Shown: positions 34,653-44,558 of the stretch, piece by piece
Position numbering within the stretch: the first letter of the stretch is position 1
Layout: each line of letters opens with the position of its first letter
Origin: Pseudocolwellia sp048296855
Lineage (GTDB): Bacteria; Pseudomonadota; Gammaproteobacteria; Enterobacterales; Alteromonadaceae
Length of the DNA: 64,000 nucleotides
Reading direction: 5' to 3' (one strand)
NCBI GenBank assembly: GCA_048296855.1
Contig: CP182631.1
Notes under the pieces: generated by a model
Database searches by the model: none
What the model was told of the DNA's origin: nothing
Seen by the model: the letters and a program-made list of their open reading frames with translations, nothing else
Program-made: the position numbers and the translations under genes

Positions 34653-36482
34653 TTGAATATTCCTGACATCCCCAATAATCATGCATTAATGATATTAATT
34701 ATTACTGCTATCGCCCTATACTTTTTTAGACGCGACGATATTCCTTTAGAAACCTCGTCTTTGGCTGTTCTTGTGCTTTTATGTTTGGTTTTTACTGTGT
34801 TTCCTTTTGAAACTAGTACTGGCCATTTAGAGGCCTCTTCCTTGTTCTTTGGCTTTGGACATGAAGCGTTAGTCACCGTTTGTGCCTTAATGATAATAGG
34901 GCATGCATTAGTCAGAACTGGCTCTTTAGAGCCTGTAGGGCGGTACTTAGCTAAACTCTGGAAAATAAGCCCAACATTATCTTTATTGCTCACGCTTATT
35001 ATTGCCGGTGCTTTAAGTGCGGTGGTTAATAATACGCCAATTGTAGTTTTGCTTTTACCTATTTTAATGAGCGTTGCTATAAGAACTAAGACCGATTCTT
35101 CACCCATGTTGTTACCCATGGGATTAGCAACATTAGTGGGCGGTATGACCACCACAATAGGTACATCAACTAACTTACTTGTTGTAAGTGTAGCCAGTGA
35201 TATGGGGTTGCCTAGAATAGGTATGTTTGACTTTATTGTACCTGCATTAATTGCCGCTAGTATTGCTATAGCGTATTTATGGATAGTAGCACCGCGTTTA
35301 TTACCTACTCGATCGCCTACATTACCTGATACATCACCTCGAATTTTTACGGCTTACTTAAATATTAATGAAGAAAGCCAATCTAATGGTAAAACCGTTG
35401 CTGAGTTACTTAAGTTAACTGATGATCAAATGACGATAGAGTCAATTCAACGCAGCCCTGATAACCGTAATGTTATTCCATTGCCTGATACTTTGATTAA
35501 GGCTGGAGACAGGTTGCAGGTAAATGATTACCCTGATCAATTAAAAGAGTTTGAAACGGTTATTGATGCAACGCTTTATTCAGGTAACCAAAAAGTTGAT
35601 GATGATCATCCTTTAAAAGAAGATAAACAAGTTTTAGCTGAAATTGTTGTAATACAAGCTTCAGGCTTAGTAGGCAGAACATTGAAAGATGCTAATTTCG
35701 CATATCGTTATGGAGTCTCTGTGGTTGCTCTTCATCGTGAAGGTAAAGCGATGAAAATTGGCCGTCAAAGTATTGGTCACGTTACTATTAAAACAGGCGA
35801 TGTACTTTTAGTGCAAGGTGAAGCTGAACAAATAGATGGTCTAAAAGGAACACGTGGGCTTTTAATTATTGATGGCGCGGCAAGTTTACCTTATACAAAA
35901 AAAGCACCTATAGCGCTTTTAGTTCTAGTTTTTGTTGTTATATCAGCAGCCGTTGGCTTATTACCTATAGCGGTTAGTTCTCTTTGCGGTATTCTGGTGC
36001 TATTAGCAACTAAGTGCTTAGATTGGAGCGAAATTTCTTCAGCACTAAGTAGCCAAGTTATTCTTATTGTTGCAGCATCTCTTGCGTTAGGTTCTGCCAT
36101 GATGCAAACAGGCGGTGCAGAATATATTGCACAAGTTTTTGTTGCTGTTTCATCAGGTTTACCACCCGCCGGAATTTTATCAGCGCTTATGTTGTTATTA
36201 GCCGTGTTAACCAATATCGTTTCCAATAATGCAGCGGCGGTTATAGGTACACCTATAGCAGTCTCAGTTGCTACACAGTTAAATGTACCCGTAGAGCCGT
36301 TTATTTTAGCGGTTCTATTTGGCGCTAACCTAAGTTATGCCACTCCTATGGCGTATAAAACTAATATTCTAGTTATGAACGCGGGAGGTTATCGATTTTC
36401 AGATTTTATGAAAGTGGGTATACCGCTTATTATTCTAATGTGGGTGGTATTATCGTTTTTGTTAAGCTGGTTTTATCTTTAG
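34653..36482 (+). CDS. SLC13-family permease with two RCK-C domains
   Basis: A 609-residue inner-membrane anion transporter of the sodium/sulfate/dicarboxylate (SLC13) type. Two membrane halves (residues 10-215 and about 410-608) flank two cytosolic TrkA-C/RCK-C domains (about 225-300 and 315-395; LVGRTLKDANFAYRYGVSVV lies in the second). Conserved helical-hairpin motifs SAVVNNTPIVVLLLP and TNIVSNNAAAVIGTPIA match the family. It starts at TTG with AGAGG 5 nt upstream. A 2-keto-4-pentenoate-hydratase-like gene follows after 60 bp, so the substrate may be a dicarboxylate or keto acid rather than sulfate; sulfate import for related proteins remains an alternative. Confidence 0.87.
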   Translation: MNIPDIPNNHALMILIITAIALYFFRRDDIPLETSSLAVLVLLCLVFTVFPFETSTGHLEASSLFFGFGHEALVTVCALMIIGHALVRTGSLEPVGRYLAKLWKISPTLSLLLTLIIAGALSAVVNNTPIVVLLLPILMSVAIRTKTDSSPMLLPMGLATLVGGMTTTIGTSTNLLVVSVASDMGLPRIGMFDFIVPALIAASIAIAYLWIVAPRLLPTRSPTLPDTSPRIFTAYLNINEESQSNGKTVAELLKLTDDQMTIESIQRSPDNRNVIPLPDTLIKAGDRLQVNDYPDQLKEFETVIDATLYSGNQKVDDDHPLKEDKQVLAEIVVIQASGLVGRTLKDANFAYRYGVSVVALHREGKAMKIGRQSIGHVTIKTGDVLLVQGEAEQIDGLKGTRGLLIIDGAASLPYTKKAPIALLVLVFVVISAAVGLLPIAVSSLCGILVLLATKCLDWSEISSALSSQVILIVAASLALGSAMMQTGGAEYIAQVFVAVSSGLPPAGILSALMLLLAVLTNIVSNNAAAVIGTPIAVSVATQLNVPVEPFILAVLFGANLSYATPMAYKTNILVMNAGGYRFSDFMKVGIPLIILMWVVLSFLLSWFYL

Positions 36483-36542
36483 TTGAATGTAGTTCAGTAA
36501 AAAAATTAAAAACAATAAATAAAAATTCTTAGGTAGTAATTA

Positions 36543-37316
36543 ATGAACAACATAAAAGCAGCAAAAATTTTATTAGAAAACCGATTAACCAATCAAAAAC
36601 TTGATCGTTTACCCGAAGACATTCGCCCTAGAAATAATGAACAATCGTTAGCTATACAAGCTAATATTGCTGAACTAAATAGCGAAAATGCACAGGTAGC
36701 AGGTTGGAAGTGTTTACTGCCTTTAGCTAATGGAAATATAGTCGTAGCGCCTATTTTTTCAAATACGGTTACCCGCTTAAATGAAGGTTCTGAAGTTTTT
36801 TTGGTGCCAGATAACGAGAAAGCGAGAATTGAACCTGAAATAACCTTTATATTAAATAAAGACATTCCAGCCTCCGCTACTCCTTACTTAGAAACTGAAA
36901 TAGATGATGCTATTGGTCAAACGCATATAGCCTTAGAACTTATCCAAAATCGTTTTTCGGCAACTAGCGAAGCAAATTTTGATGAAAAGCTAGCAGACTG
37001 TTTATCAAACCAAGGTTTATTTATTGGGCCTGAAATAGATAAAAAACAAGCTTATGTTGCATCGACTATTGATATTGCTATTACTCAAAATGGCGTTAAT
37101 TTGTCATACGAAGGAAAGCACCCAAATGAATTACCTGCTTTGCCTATTTATTGGATGATTAATTACATGACGCAACGTGGTGTTAGTTTTAAAGCAGGGC
37201 AAGCTATTATTACGGGTTCATATTGTGGTGTTGTTGATTTAGCTTTTAATCAAAAAACGACTATTGAGTATAAAGGGTTAGGTTCGTTTAACGTTGAATT
37301 TAAAGCGACTCGTTAA
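36543..37316 (+). CDS. 2-keto-4-pentenoate hydratase-like enzyme
   Basis: A 257-residue cytoplasmic enzyme of the MhpD/fumarylacetoacetase-related hydratase family. Segments SLAIQANIAELN, VAGWKCLLPLANG, EPEITFILNKDIPA and GQAIITGSYCGVVDLAF correspond to the family's core and its metal-binding glutamates (E of EPEITF). Members hydrate 2-keto-4-pentenoate to 4-hydroxy-2-ketovalerate in aromatic catabolism or act on related keto acids. No other aromatic meta-cleavage gene is nearby, so the natural substrate is uncertain. It is probably co-transcribed with the SLC13 permease. The 319-bp gap that follows (37317-37635) holds nothing I recognise. Confidence 0.82.
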   Translation: MNNIKAAKILLENRLTNQKLDRLPEDIRPRNNEQSLAIQANIAELNSENAQVAGWKCLLPLANGNIVVAPIFSNTVTRLNEGSEVFLVPDNEKARIEPEITFILNKDIPASATPYLETEIDDAIGQTHIALELIQNRFSATSEANFDEKLADCLSNQGLFIGPEIDKKQAYVASTIDIAITQNGVNLSYEGKHPNELPALPIYWMINYMTQRGVSFKAGQAIITGSYCGVVDLAFNQKTTIEYKGLGSFNVEFKATR

Positions 37317-37635
37317 TAAAAAGAGTGGTAACGGCTATAAATAGACGACATGCAAGTGTGTTATTAGATTAAATAATAACGAATAGTTAAGTTTTTAGAA
37401 AATATGACTGTAATTATTCTTATTAATGTTACGAATTTAAAAAGCTAAACTACACTTACATAAGTCTCTACTTGAACAGTAATGTAAATAATTGTTTAAG
37501 TGCTAAACTTTTTTAATAAAAATAAACTAAAATTAAGTAGAATTTGAATACATTGCTTGAATTTTATAATAAATTGACACGCTTAAAGTCTATAAGTATA
37601 AATGGTCAATCGCTTTTTTGTATAATGGAGTAACA

Positions 37636-37935
37636 ATGATTAATTATGATGATAATCGCGATTTTTATCGCATGATGATAAACAGCCAAGTTACCGTAAC
37701 TATTATTGATGATGAAGTTAATTCAACAATATTAGCTGTATGTCGAGATTTGAGTGCGACAGGGATGGCGATTGAAATGCCTCATCCATTAGAGTTAGGG
37801 ACCGCGATAAGAGTACATGTAGATGCTGCAAATAATAGTATTTCAGCGTTAGATGTAAAAGGGAAAGTCGTTCGATCTAACCAAGAAAGTGATGAATGTT
37901 ACTTGCTAGGTATCAATATATCTGAAATTGATTAA
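37636..37935 (+). CDS. PilZ-domain protein
   Basis: A 99-residue single-domain PilZ protein, the family that binds cyclic di-GMP. NRDFYRMMIN supplies a poor version of the RxxxR ligand motif (only Arg at the first and fourth positions), and DLSATGMAIEMP is the D/NxSxxG motif. The beta-barrel ends LLGINISEID. The ATG at 37636 with GGAG 6 nt upstream is chosen over a TTG six codons earlier. It is monocistronic with its own terminator. The altered first motif leaves c-di-GMP binding uncertain. Confidence 0.87.
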   Translation: MINYDDNRDFYRMMINSQVTVTIIDDEVNSTILAVCRDLSATGMAIEMPHPLELGTAIRVHVDAANNSISALDVKGKVVRSNQESDECYLLGINISEID

Positions 37936-37961
37936 GTTAATTTTACTGCCTAGGAATTAAC

Positions 37962-37997
37962 AAGCACAGCTACAATGAACAGCTGTGCTTTTTTTTG
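37962..37997 (+). terminator. Terminator after the PilZ gene
   Basis: AAGCACAGCT / AGCTGTGCTT forms a perfect 10-bp stem with a 9-nt loop and a run of eight T. It lies 10 bp from the end of the convergent rlmI gene. Confidence 0.9.
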
Positions 37998-38006
37998 ACT
38001 GTAGTA

Positions 38007-39194
38007 TTACTCTACTTGGCAAACTAAACCTTTCAGATAGTAACCTTCAGGGTAGTTTGACGATACAGGGTGATCAGGTGCTTGATGCAAACGATCAACA
38101 ATATAAGCATTTCTTCTAGCGTCTAATGCTGCATCAGCGACAATTTTTTGAAATAATCCCGCTTCCATTAAGCCTGAACATGAAAAGGTTAGTAAAATTC
38201 CACCAGGTTTTAATAATTGCATGGCGAGCATATTAATGTCTTTATAACCTCTGCAAGCTCCTGTTAGCTGCGCTTTAGATTCAACAAACTTTGGTGGATC
38301 TAGAATGATCATATCAAACGTGCGTTTTTCTTCTCTGTACTCACGTAATAATTTAAATACATCAGCTTTAACAAATTTTACATTATCACCAAGGTGATTA
38401 AGCTCAACATTTTCTTTTGCAATATCAAGAGCTGATTGAGAAACGTCAACGTTAATAACTTCTTTAGCGCCTTTTAAAGCGCAATGCAGTGCAAACGTTC
38501 CAGTATAAGAGAAACAGTTCAGTACTGATTTTCCTTCAGCATATTTACCTGCTGCCACTCTCGATTCACGTTGATCTAAATAAAATCCTGTTTTATGACC
38601 CGTAACAATATTAACTTTAATTTTTACGCCATATTCTTCAATAACACATTCAGTAGTGTCTTGTGGTTCAGTTAACCAACCCGTTACTGGGAGCAAACCT
38701 TCTTTTTTTCTTACATCAACATCTGAACGTTCATAAATATGGCAATCGGGATAAAGCTTTTTTAACGCTGAAACTAAAGTATAACGATGAAAATCAGCGC
38801 CAGCGCTAAGTAGCTGACAAACAAGAAAGTTATCGTATTTATCTATGGTTATTCCCGGTAAACTGTCAGATTCACCTGCAATTAGGCGATAGCCCGTTAA
38901 GCCACCTTTTTCAATAAACCAATCTCTGCGTGCTTGAGCACTTGATAGTTTTTTGAGAAAAAAAGCTTCGTCGATTTCTTCGTTTTCATCAAAGGTCCAA
39001 ACACGTATACATATTTGTGATTCTGGGGAATATGCGCCTCTAGCCAGCCAATTATCCTTACTGTCGTATATATCAACAGTATCTCCTAATTGAGGATTAC
39101 CTTTAATTTTATTGATGGCTCTTGAGAATACCCAAGGGTGTTTTCTCAACAAAGATTTTTCTCGGGAAACTTTTAAATAAATTCTGGCTGACAT
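38007..39194 (-). CDS. rlmI: 23S rRNA m5C1962 methyltransferase RlmI
   Basis: A 395-residue SAM-dependent RNA methyltransferase. An N-terminal PUA domain (about residues 2-80; SLLRKHPWVFSRAI, ARGAYSPESQICIRVW) is followed by the catalytic domain with LDQRESR, VLNCFSYTGTFALHCALKGA (SAM site), DMIILDPPKFVESK and the catalytic cysteine in LLTFSCSGLM. RlmI methylates cytosine 1962 of 23S rRNA in E. coli. The ATG at 39194 is used; the frame extends 15 codons more but that extension is unlike the family. It is divergent from the acylphosphatase gene, a pairing also found in E. coli (rlmI and yccX). Confidence 0.93.
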   Translation of the reverse strand: MSARIYLKVSREKSLLRKHPWVFSRAINKIKGNPQLGDTVDIYDSKDNWLARGAYSPESQICIRVWTFDENEEIDEAFFLKKLSSAQARRDWFIEKGGLTGYRLIAGESDSLPGITIDKYDNFLVCQLLSAGADFHRYTLVSALKKLYPDCHIYERSDVDVRKKEGLLPVTGWLTEPQDTTECVIEEYGVKIKVNIVTGHKTGFYLDQRESRVAAGKYAEGKSVLNCFSYTGTFALHCALKGAKEVINVDVSQSALDIAKENVELNHLGDNVKFVKADVFKLLREYREEKRTFDMIILDPPKFVESKAQLTGACRGYKDINMLAMQLLKPGGILLTFSCSGLMEAGLFQKIVADAALDARRNAYIVDRLHQAPDHPVSSNYPEGYYLKGLVCQVE

Positions 39195-39227
39195 ATGTCT
39201 ATACTTAATATTAAAGAGGCGTGGATC

Positions 39228-39246
39228 ATACCATATCAATTGGTAT
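39228..39246. repeat. Short ATACC..GGTAT palindrome
   Basis: ATACC(9 nt)GGTAT lies between the divergent rlmI and acylphosphatase genes. Similar small palindromes with ATACCAA/TTGGTAT ends lie at 57950-58017 and 59944-59979, suggesting one dispersed family. It may overlap the promoters. Confidence 0.4.
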
Positions 39247-39306
39247 TAACCATCTTGGCGAGGTACTCATTATTATGATCTCGGCTACATACAAAGGAAA
39301 AAGAAC

Positions 39307-39576
39307 ATGAATGTAAGTTACATCGCACATTTAAGTGGCAAAGTACAAGGAGTTAGCTTTAGGTCGTTAAGCCAACAAATGGCAATTGATTATAGTTTAA
39401 GTGGTTATACGCATAATTTAGCTGACGGAAGTGTAGAAGTGCTCATTTGTGGAGAGCAGGTCAATGTAGACAAAATGTTGTTATGGTTAAAACAAGGGCC
39501 ACCAGACGCTATTGTTAATAAAATGGACCAAAAACAAGTAGAGTGGAAAGAACATCATTTTTTTGCAATTAATTGA
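39307..39576 (+). CDS. yccX: Acylphosphatase
   Basis: An 89-residue acylphosphatase that hydrolyses acyl phosphates in the cytosol. The signature GKVQGVSFRSLSQQMA contains the catalytic Arg, and the catalytic Asn is in GYTHNLADGSVEV. The usual Gly-Phe-Arg-Tyr is here Ser-Phe-Arg-Ser, a mild change. Full length for the family. It is adjacent to rlmI in divergent orientation and is followed by 144 bp before the purine operon, probably with its own promoter. Confidence 0.9.
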   Translation: MNVSYIAHLSGKVQGVSFRSLSQQMAIDYSLSGYTHNLADGSVEVLICGEQVNVDKMLLWLKQGPPDAIVNKMDQKQVEWKEHHFFAIN

Positions 39577-39644
39577 ATATATAGGATTTTATATAATGTT
39601 TAGTCATTTATTGAGTTTTAAATGATTTATAATACCTTTAAAAG

Positions 39645-39660
39645 TTGACACTGTAGTCAG
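39645..39660 (+). promoter_or_regulatory. Candidate operator before the purine operon
   Basis: TTGACACTGTAGTCAG is an imperfect palindrome (TGAC..GTCA) 60 bp before xdhA. It resembles the RutR consensus TTGACCAnnTGGTCAA in its outer half-sites, and a RutR-like gene closes the operon. TTGACA may also be a -35 box, although the best -10 (TACTAT, 39671) is 20 bp away. Confidence 0.3.
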
Positions 39661-39720
39661 CTTTTTGCTTTACTATAGCAATAGTTTACGTAATGCTGGC
39701 ATAACAATAGAGAATTCAAC

Positions 39721-41229
39721 ATGGCAAATGGCGCGCTTCAATTTCTGCTCAATGATGAAATAGTTACACTCGATCACTTTGATCCTAATTTAACGGTGCT
39801 TCAGTATTTAAGAAATATTGAAAACAAAACAGGCACTAAAGAAGGTTGCGCATCGGGCGATTGCGGTGCCTGTACAGTTGTTGTAGCTGAACTCTCTAAT
39901 ACGAGTACAGATTTAGCTTATAAATCGATAAATTCGTGTATAACATTTTTAGGTGCGATGCATGGTAAGCAACTTATAACCGTAGAGCATTTAAAACCTG
40001 CTAGCCAGCTTGATTCAAATGAAAAACTTCATAGCGTACAACAAAACATGGTTGATCATCATGCATCACAATGCGGCTTTTGTACGCCGGGTTTTGTTAT
40101 GTCGTCGTTTGCGTTACACAAAAACAAGCAAAACCCTGATAGAGAAGAAGTGCTTGAAGCATTAGCTGGAAACTTATGTCGTTGTACAGGGTATCGCTCC
40201 ATTATTGATGCCGCGATAGATCAAACCAACGATTGCGCTAATGATTCATTCGCACAAAATTATCAGCAAACGGTTGATAAACTTTCAGTATTAAACCAAT
40301 TACCAGCGGTTCAAATTCAAAGTACAAACAAGAGCTATTTTGCACCTAAAAACAGCAAAGAATTATCTACTTATTTATTAGCACATCCTGATGCCATTTT
40401 GGTAGCTGGCGGAACAGATTTAGCTTTATCAGTTACTCAACATTTATCCTCTATTAACGAGCTTGTGTATTTAGGTGAAGTTGAAGAGCTAAATACAATC
40501 ACTGTTGATGACGAATTTATACACATAGGCTCTGCTGTTCCTTATCATAAATTTACGCACTTACTTGAAAAAGAATATTCAGACTTAGGCGATATGATTG
40601 AGCGCATTGGCTCAATGCAAATACGTAATAACGGTACGTTAGGGGGGAATATTGGTAACGCGTCACCAATAGGTGATATGCCTCCTGCCTTAATTTCATT
40701 GGGCTGTACTATGGAGTTACAATGTGGAGATAAAACTCGCACCGTTTTAGTAGAAGACTACTTTGTTGATTACAAAAAAACGATACTAGCACCTTCAGAG
40801 TTTATTAAATCTATCAGCATCCCTAGAGCGAACAAGCCTAAAGCTGAAGTAGCTTTAAAAGTGTATAAAATATCTAAACGTATCGATGATGATATTTCTG
40901 CGGTACTTGCTTCATTTTATATCGAATTAAAAAACAACCAAGTTACTGCTATTCGCATAGCTTTTGGTGGTATGGCTGCTATTCCAAAACGTGCACTAGC
41001 GACTGAGCAAGTATTATTAAATAACGCGTTTACGAAAAAGAACATTGAACGCGCTCAGCAAGCATTAACGCAAGATTATCAACCAATGTCAGACGTAAGA
41101 GCGTCAGATGCTTACCGAATGCGTGTTGCACAAAACTTGTTAGAAAAATGCTTTATTGAACTTACACAAAGTTCGGCTTCTTCAACACCACATCAACTTA
41201 TTGAAACGCGAGTTATTAATCATGCGTAA
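39721..41229 (+). CDS. xdhA: Xanthine dehydrogenase small subunit (FeS/FAD)
   Basis: A 502-residue subunit carrying two [2Fe-2S] clusters and FAD. The plant-type ferredoxin domain has EGCASGDCGACTVV (residues 41-54), and the second cluster has CGFCTPGFVMSS and LAGNLCRCTGYRS (about 118-160). The FAD domain follows (about 200-375: LVAGGTDLALSV, GTLGGNIGNASPIGDMPP) and ends in a CO-dehydrogenase-like C-terminal domain. With XdhB it oxidises hypoxanthine and xanthine to urate, passing electrons to NAD. It is the first gene of the purine operon; its stop overlaps the xdhB start by 8 bp. Confidence 0.96.
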   Translation: MANGALQFLLNDEIVTLDHFDPNLTVLQYLRNIENKTGTKEGCASGDCGACTVVVAELSNTSTDLAYKSINSCITFLGAMHGKQLITVEHLKPASQLDSNEKLHSVQQNMVDHHASQCGFCTPGFVMSSFALHKNKQNPDREEVLEALAGNLCRCTGYRSIIDAAIDQTNDCANDSFAQNYQQTVDKLSVLNQLPAVQIQSTNKSYFAPKNSKELSTYLLAHPDAILVAGGTDLALSVTQHLSSINELVYLGEVEELNTITVDDEFIHIGSAVPYHKFTHLLEKEYSDLGDMIERIGSMQIRNNGTLGGNIGNASPIGDMPPALISLGCTMELQCGDKTRTVLVEDYFVDYKKTILAPSEFIKSISIPRANKPKAEVALKVYKISKRIDDDISAVLASFYIELKNNQVTAIRIAFGGMAAIPKRALATEQVLLNNAFTKKNIERAQQALTQDYQPMSDVRASDAYRMRVAQNLLEKCFIELTQSSASSTPHQLIETRVINHA

Positions 41230-43621
41230 TTTAACTAATGTACCAAAAGGTACCGATAAAAGCGTAGATGCTGCTACACAAGCTATAGAAATAGGTTTAG
41301 GTGGTGTAGGTAAACATAAAAAACATGAAAGTGCTGAAAAACATGTCAGTGGCGAAGCGCTTTATATTGACGACAAGCCAGAGTTACAAGGGCAGTTACA
41401 CGCAGCAGTAGGGCAAAGTACTCATGCCCATGCAAACATAAAGTCACTTGATTTATCAGCCGTTAAAGCAGCTGAAGGCGTTATTGCCGTAATTACTGTG
41501 GAAGATGTACCGGGGCATACTGATATTGGCCCTGTATTTCCGGGTGATCCTGTTTTAGCGATAGGTAAGGTTGAATATGTTGGCCAACCTATTTTTGCTG
41601 TAGCGGCTACAAGCCATGATTTAGCCCGCAAAGCGGTTACCTTGGCAAAGATTGATTACGAACCACTTGAAGCCGTTTTAACGGTTAAACAAGCGTTAGA
41701 GCAGCAATCATTTGTTAGACCACCCTTTACAATGCAACGTGGCGAGTCCGATGCTGCAATTGAAAAAGCTAAACATCAACTTAGTGGCGAAATCACCATA
41801 GGTGGGCAAGAGCACTTCTACCTTGAAGGGCAAGTCTCATCAGCAGAGCCTACCGAAGATGGCGGAATGGTGGTTTATTCATCTTCTCAACATCCGAGCG
41901 AAGTGCAAAAACTAGTCGCTGAAGTGTTAGCCATTCCTTTAAATCTTGTCGTTGTAGATACTCGAAGAATGGGAGGTGGTTTTGGTGGTAAAGAAACTCA
42001 AGCGGCACCTTGGGCATGTTTGGCGGCACTTTTAGCGAATAAAACAAAACGTCCGGTTAAATTTAAATTAAGCCGAATGGACGACATGATCATGACGGGA
42101 AAACGTCATCCATTTGAAAATAATTACACCGTAGGATTTGATGATAAGGGTGTAATCGAAGGCATTAATATTACCGTAAATGGTAATTGTGGTTATTCGC
42201 CCGATTTATCAGACGCCATTGTCGACCGAGCTATGTTTCATTCTGATAATGCCTATTATTTGAATGAAGTAAAAGTAACGGGTAACCGCTGCAGGCTAAA
42301 TACAGTCTCGCATACAGCATTTAGAGGTTTTGGTGGTCCACAAGGTGTTATGACCATTGAAATGGTCATGGACGATATCGCAAGACACTTAGGTAAAGAC
42401 CCTTTAACGATAAGAAAAGCAAATTTATACGGGAAGAACGAGCGTAACATTACTCATTATTATCAAACCGTAGAACATAATAAATTACCTGAATTAATGG
42501 ACAGCTTAGAACAAAGTTCTGACTACCAAGCACGTCGTAAAAGTATTAACGATTTTAATAAACAAAGTCCTATTTTGAAAAAAGGCATAGCTTTAACACC
42601 TGTTAAATTTGGTATTTCATTTACCGTTCAGCATCTAAATCAAGCAGGGGCTTTAGTTCATATTTATACCGATGGCACTATTCATTTAAACCATGGCGGT
42701 ACCGAAATGGGCCAAGGCCTATTTACTAAAGTTGCTCAAATTGTGGCTGAAGAGTTTCAAGTGAATGTTGATACCGTAGGTGTGTCTGCCACTCGAACCG
42801 ACAAAGTACCGAATACGTCTCCTACAGCAGCATCATCAGGAACCGACTTAAACGGTAAAGCGGCACAAGCGGCGGCAATTACGATTAAAAAGCGGTTAAT
42901 TAATTTCGCTTGCGAACATTACTTTATTGATGAATCAGGTGTTGTTTTTGACAATAACCAAGTTATTTTAAGTATGAACGACAAAGTTATGCATACGTTT
43001 AGCTTTGCTGAATTTGTTCAACAAGCTTATATGAACAGAGTTTCTTTATCGGCAACCGGTTATTACAAAACACCTAAAATACACTTTGACCGTTCAACAG
43101 GTAAAGGTCGACCATTCTTTTATTATTCAACGGGCGCATCAGTTTCAGAAGTATTAATTGATACGCTAACTGGCGAATACAAAGTACTACGAGCCGATAT
43201 TTTGCATGACGTTGGTCATTCATTAAACCCCGCAATTGATAGAGGCCAAATTGAAGGGGCTTTTATTCAAGGCATGGGTTGGTTAACTACCGAAGAATTG
43301 ATGTGGAACGACCAAGGTCGATTACTTTCAAATAATCCGGCAACTTATAAAATTCCGGCAATTAGTGATACACCTGAAGACTTTAGAGTAAATTTAGTGC
43401 CTGACGATCCTAACCGAGAGCAAACTATTTATAACTCGAAAGCGGTAGGTGAGCCTCCATTTATGTTAGCTATTTCTGTGTGGTCAGCTTTAAAAGATGC
43501 CATTGCAAGTGTGGCTGATTACAAGTTAAGCCCTAAGCTAGATACACCAGCAACGCCTGAACGTGTGCTATGGGCGGTAGAGTCGATGAAAGCTCATAAC
43601 AAAGCAGATAAAACGGCATAG
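41222..43621 (+). CDS. xdhB: Xanthine dehydrogenase molybdopterin subunit
   Basis: The catalytic molybdenum subunit, 799 residues. Visible motifs are GGQEHFYLEGQVS (cofactor loop), RRMGGGFGGKETQAAPWA, TAFRGFGGPQGVMTIEMV and the active-site glutamate in VGEPPFMLAISVW. Hydroxylation of xanthine to urate takes place here. The ATG at 41222 overlaps the xdhA stop by 8 bp (ATGCGTAA) and gives a typical N-terminus; a 22-codon upstream extension lies inside xdhA and is not needed. XdhC, which delivers the sulfurated cofactor, follows after 64 bp. Confidence 0.96.
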   Translation: MRNLTNVPKGTDKSVDAATQAIEIGLGGVGKHKKHESAEKHVSGEALYIDDKPELQGQLHAAVGQSTHAHANIKSLDLSAVKAAEGVIAVITVEDVPGHTDIGPVFPGDPVLAIGKVEYVGQPIFAVAATSHDLARKAVTLAKIDYEPLEAVLTVKQALEQQSFVRPPFTMQRGESDAAIEKAKHQLSGEITIGGQEHFYLEGQVSSAEPTEDGGMVVYSSSQHPSEVQKLVAEVLAIPLNLVVVDTRRMGGGFGGKETQAAPWACLAALLANKTKRPVKFKLSRMDDMIMTGKRHPFENNYTVGFDDKGVIEGINITVNGNCGYSPDLSDAIVDRAMFHSDNAYYLNEVKVTGNRCRLNTVSHTAFRGFGGPQGVMTIEMVMDDIARHLGKDPLTIRKANLYGKNERNITHYYQTVEHNKLPELMDSLEQSSDYQARRKSINDFNKQSPILKKGIALTPVKFGISFTVQHLNQAGALVHIYTDGTIHLNHGGTEMGQGLFTKVAQIVAEEFQVNVDTVGVSATRTDKVPNTSPTAASSGTDLNGKAAQAAAITIKKRLINFACEHYFIDESGVVFDNNQVILSMNDKVMHTFSFAEFVQQAYMNRVSLSATGYYKTPKIHFDRSTGKGRPFFYYSTGASVSEVLIDTLTGEYKVLRADILHDVGHSLNPAIDRGQIEGAFIQGMGWLTTEELMWNDQGRLLSNNPATYKIPAISDTPEDFRVNLVPDDPNREQTIYNSKAVGEPPFMLAISVWSALKDAIASVADYKLSPKLDTPATPERVLWAVESMKAHNKADKTA

Positions 43622-43685
43622 GTGTGTGTTTGTCTAATGATTTTGGTGAAGGTTTAGGAAAGGTAAATATGTTGGGTGAATGTTC

Positions 43686-44549
43686 ATGAATAAGCAAAAT
43701 TGGAGTAGTGCAACCTACCAGCTTAACCAGCAAGGTAAAGCCTACGTAATGGTAACCTTAATAGGCATTACCGGATCTACACCGCGTGATAGCGGCACTA
43801 AAATGGTGATCACTCATGATGAGTTTTTCGACACCATAGGTGGAGGTCATCTCGAATTCAAAGCGACAAAGTTTGCCCATAAGTTATTAAAAAAAGGTGT
43901 GAATGCTCAACATATTGAACACTTTCAATTAGGTAGCCAACTAGGGCAATGTTGTGGTGGTACAGCAACCGTTTTATTCGAATGTTTTGCAGCTACAGGT
44001 ATTAACATTATGTTATTTGGAGCCGGACATGTAGGCCAAGCACTTATGCCTATATTGTCAGCTTTACCGTGCCAAATTACGTGGGTAGACAGCAGAGCAG
44101 AACAATTTCCAGCGAATGCCGAAACCCTTAATAATACCTGCGTTATTGTAAGTGAAACACCAGAAGACGAAGTAGCAAATATGCCCGCGAATAGTTATTT
44201 TATCGTTATGACACATAATCACCAAATGGACTTTGATATCTCTCAAGCCATTTTGAAGCGTGGCGATTTTGCTTACCTTGGTTTAATTGCGTCTGACACT
44301 AAATGGCGTCGATTTAAACAAAGATACAAACACAGAGATATTGATGAAGCGTTAGTTGAACGTATGCATTGTCCAATCGGTTTACCTGACGTTACCGGTA
44401 AATTACCTATGGAAGTTGCGGTATCGGTTGCGGGGCAAATTATCAGTTGTTACCAAACGAACGAGCATCAAAAGATAGCTCCAGAGAAAGGAAGCCAGCA
44501 AGGTGTTCCTTTAAAAACGATTAAACAATTAGTTAGCGATATAAATTAG
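43686..44549 (+). CDS. xdhC: Xanthine dehydrogenase accessory protein XdhC
   Basis: A 287-residue protein that binds molybdenum cofactor, promotes its sulfuration and inserts it into XdhB. GITGSTPRDSGTKMVI and DTIGGGHLEFKAT at the N-terminus and the Rossmann motif LFGAGHVGQALMPIL in the middle are diagnostic, as is GLIASDTKWRRFKQR further on. The ATG at 43686 with GGTGA 6 nt upstream is chosen over an ATG two codons earlier. It sits directly behind xdhB and 9 bp before the allantoinase gene. Confidence 0.94.
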   Translation: MNKQNWSSATYQLNQQGKAYVMVTLIGITGSTPRDSGTKMVITHDEFFDTIGGGHLEFKATKFAHKLLKKGVNAQHIEHFQLGSQLGQCCGGTATVLFECFAATGINIMLFGAGHVGQALMPILSALPCQITWVDSRAEQFPANAETLNNTCVIVSETPEDEVANMPANSYFIVMTHNHQMDFDISQAILKRGDFAYLGLIASDTKWRRFKQRYKHRDIDEALVERMHCPIGLPDVTGKLPMEVAVSVAGQIISCYQTNEHQKIAPEKGSQQGVPLKTIKQLVSDIN

Positions 44550-44558
44550 GATCAAGTT

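Noticed and set aside
34679..35155. Long antisense frame within the permease gene
   Set aside because: The plus-strand permease has clear family motifs throughout; the antisense frame follows from its codon pattern.
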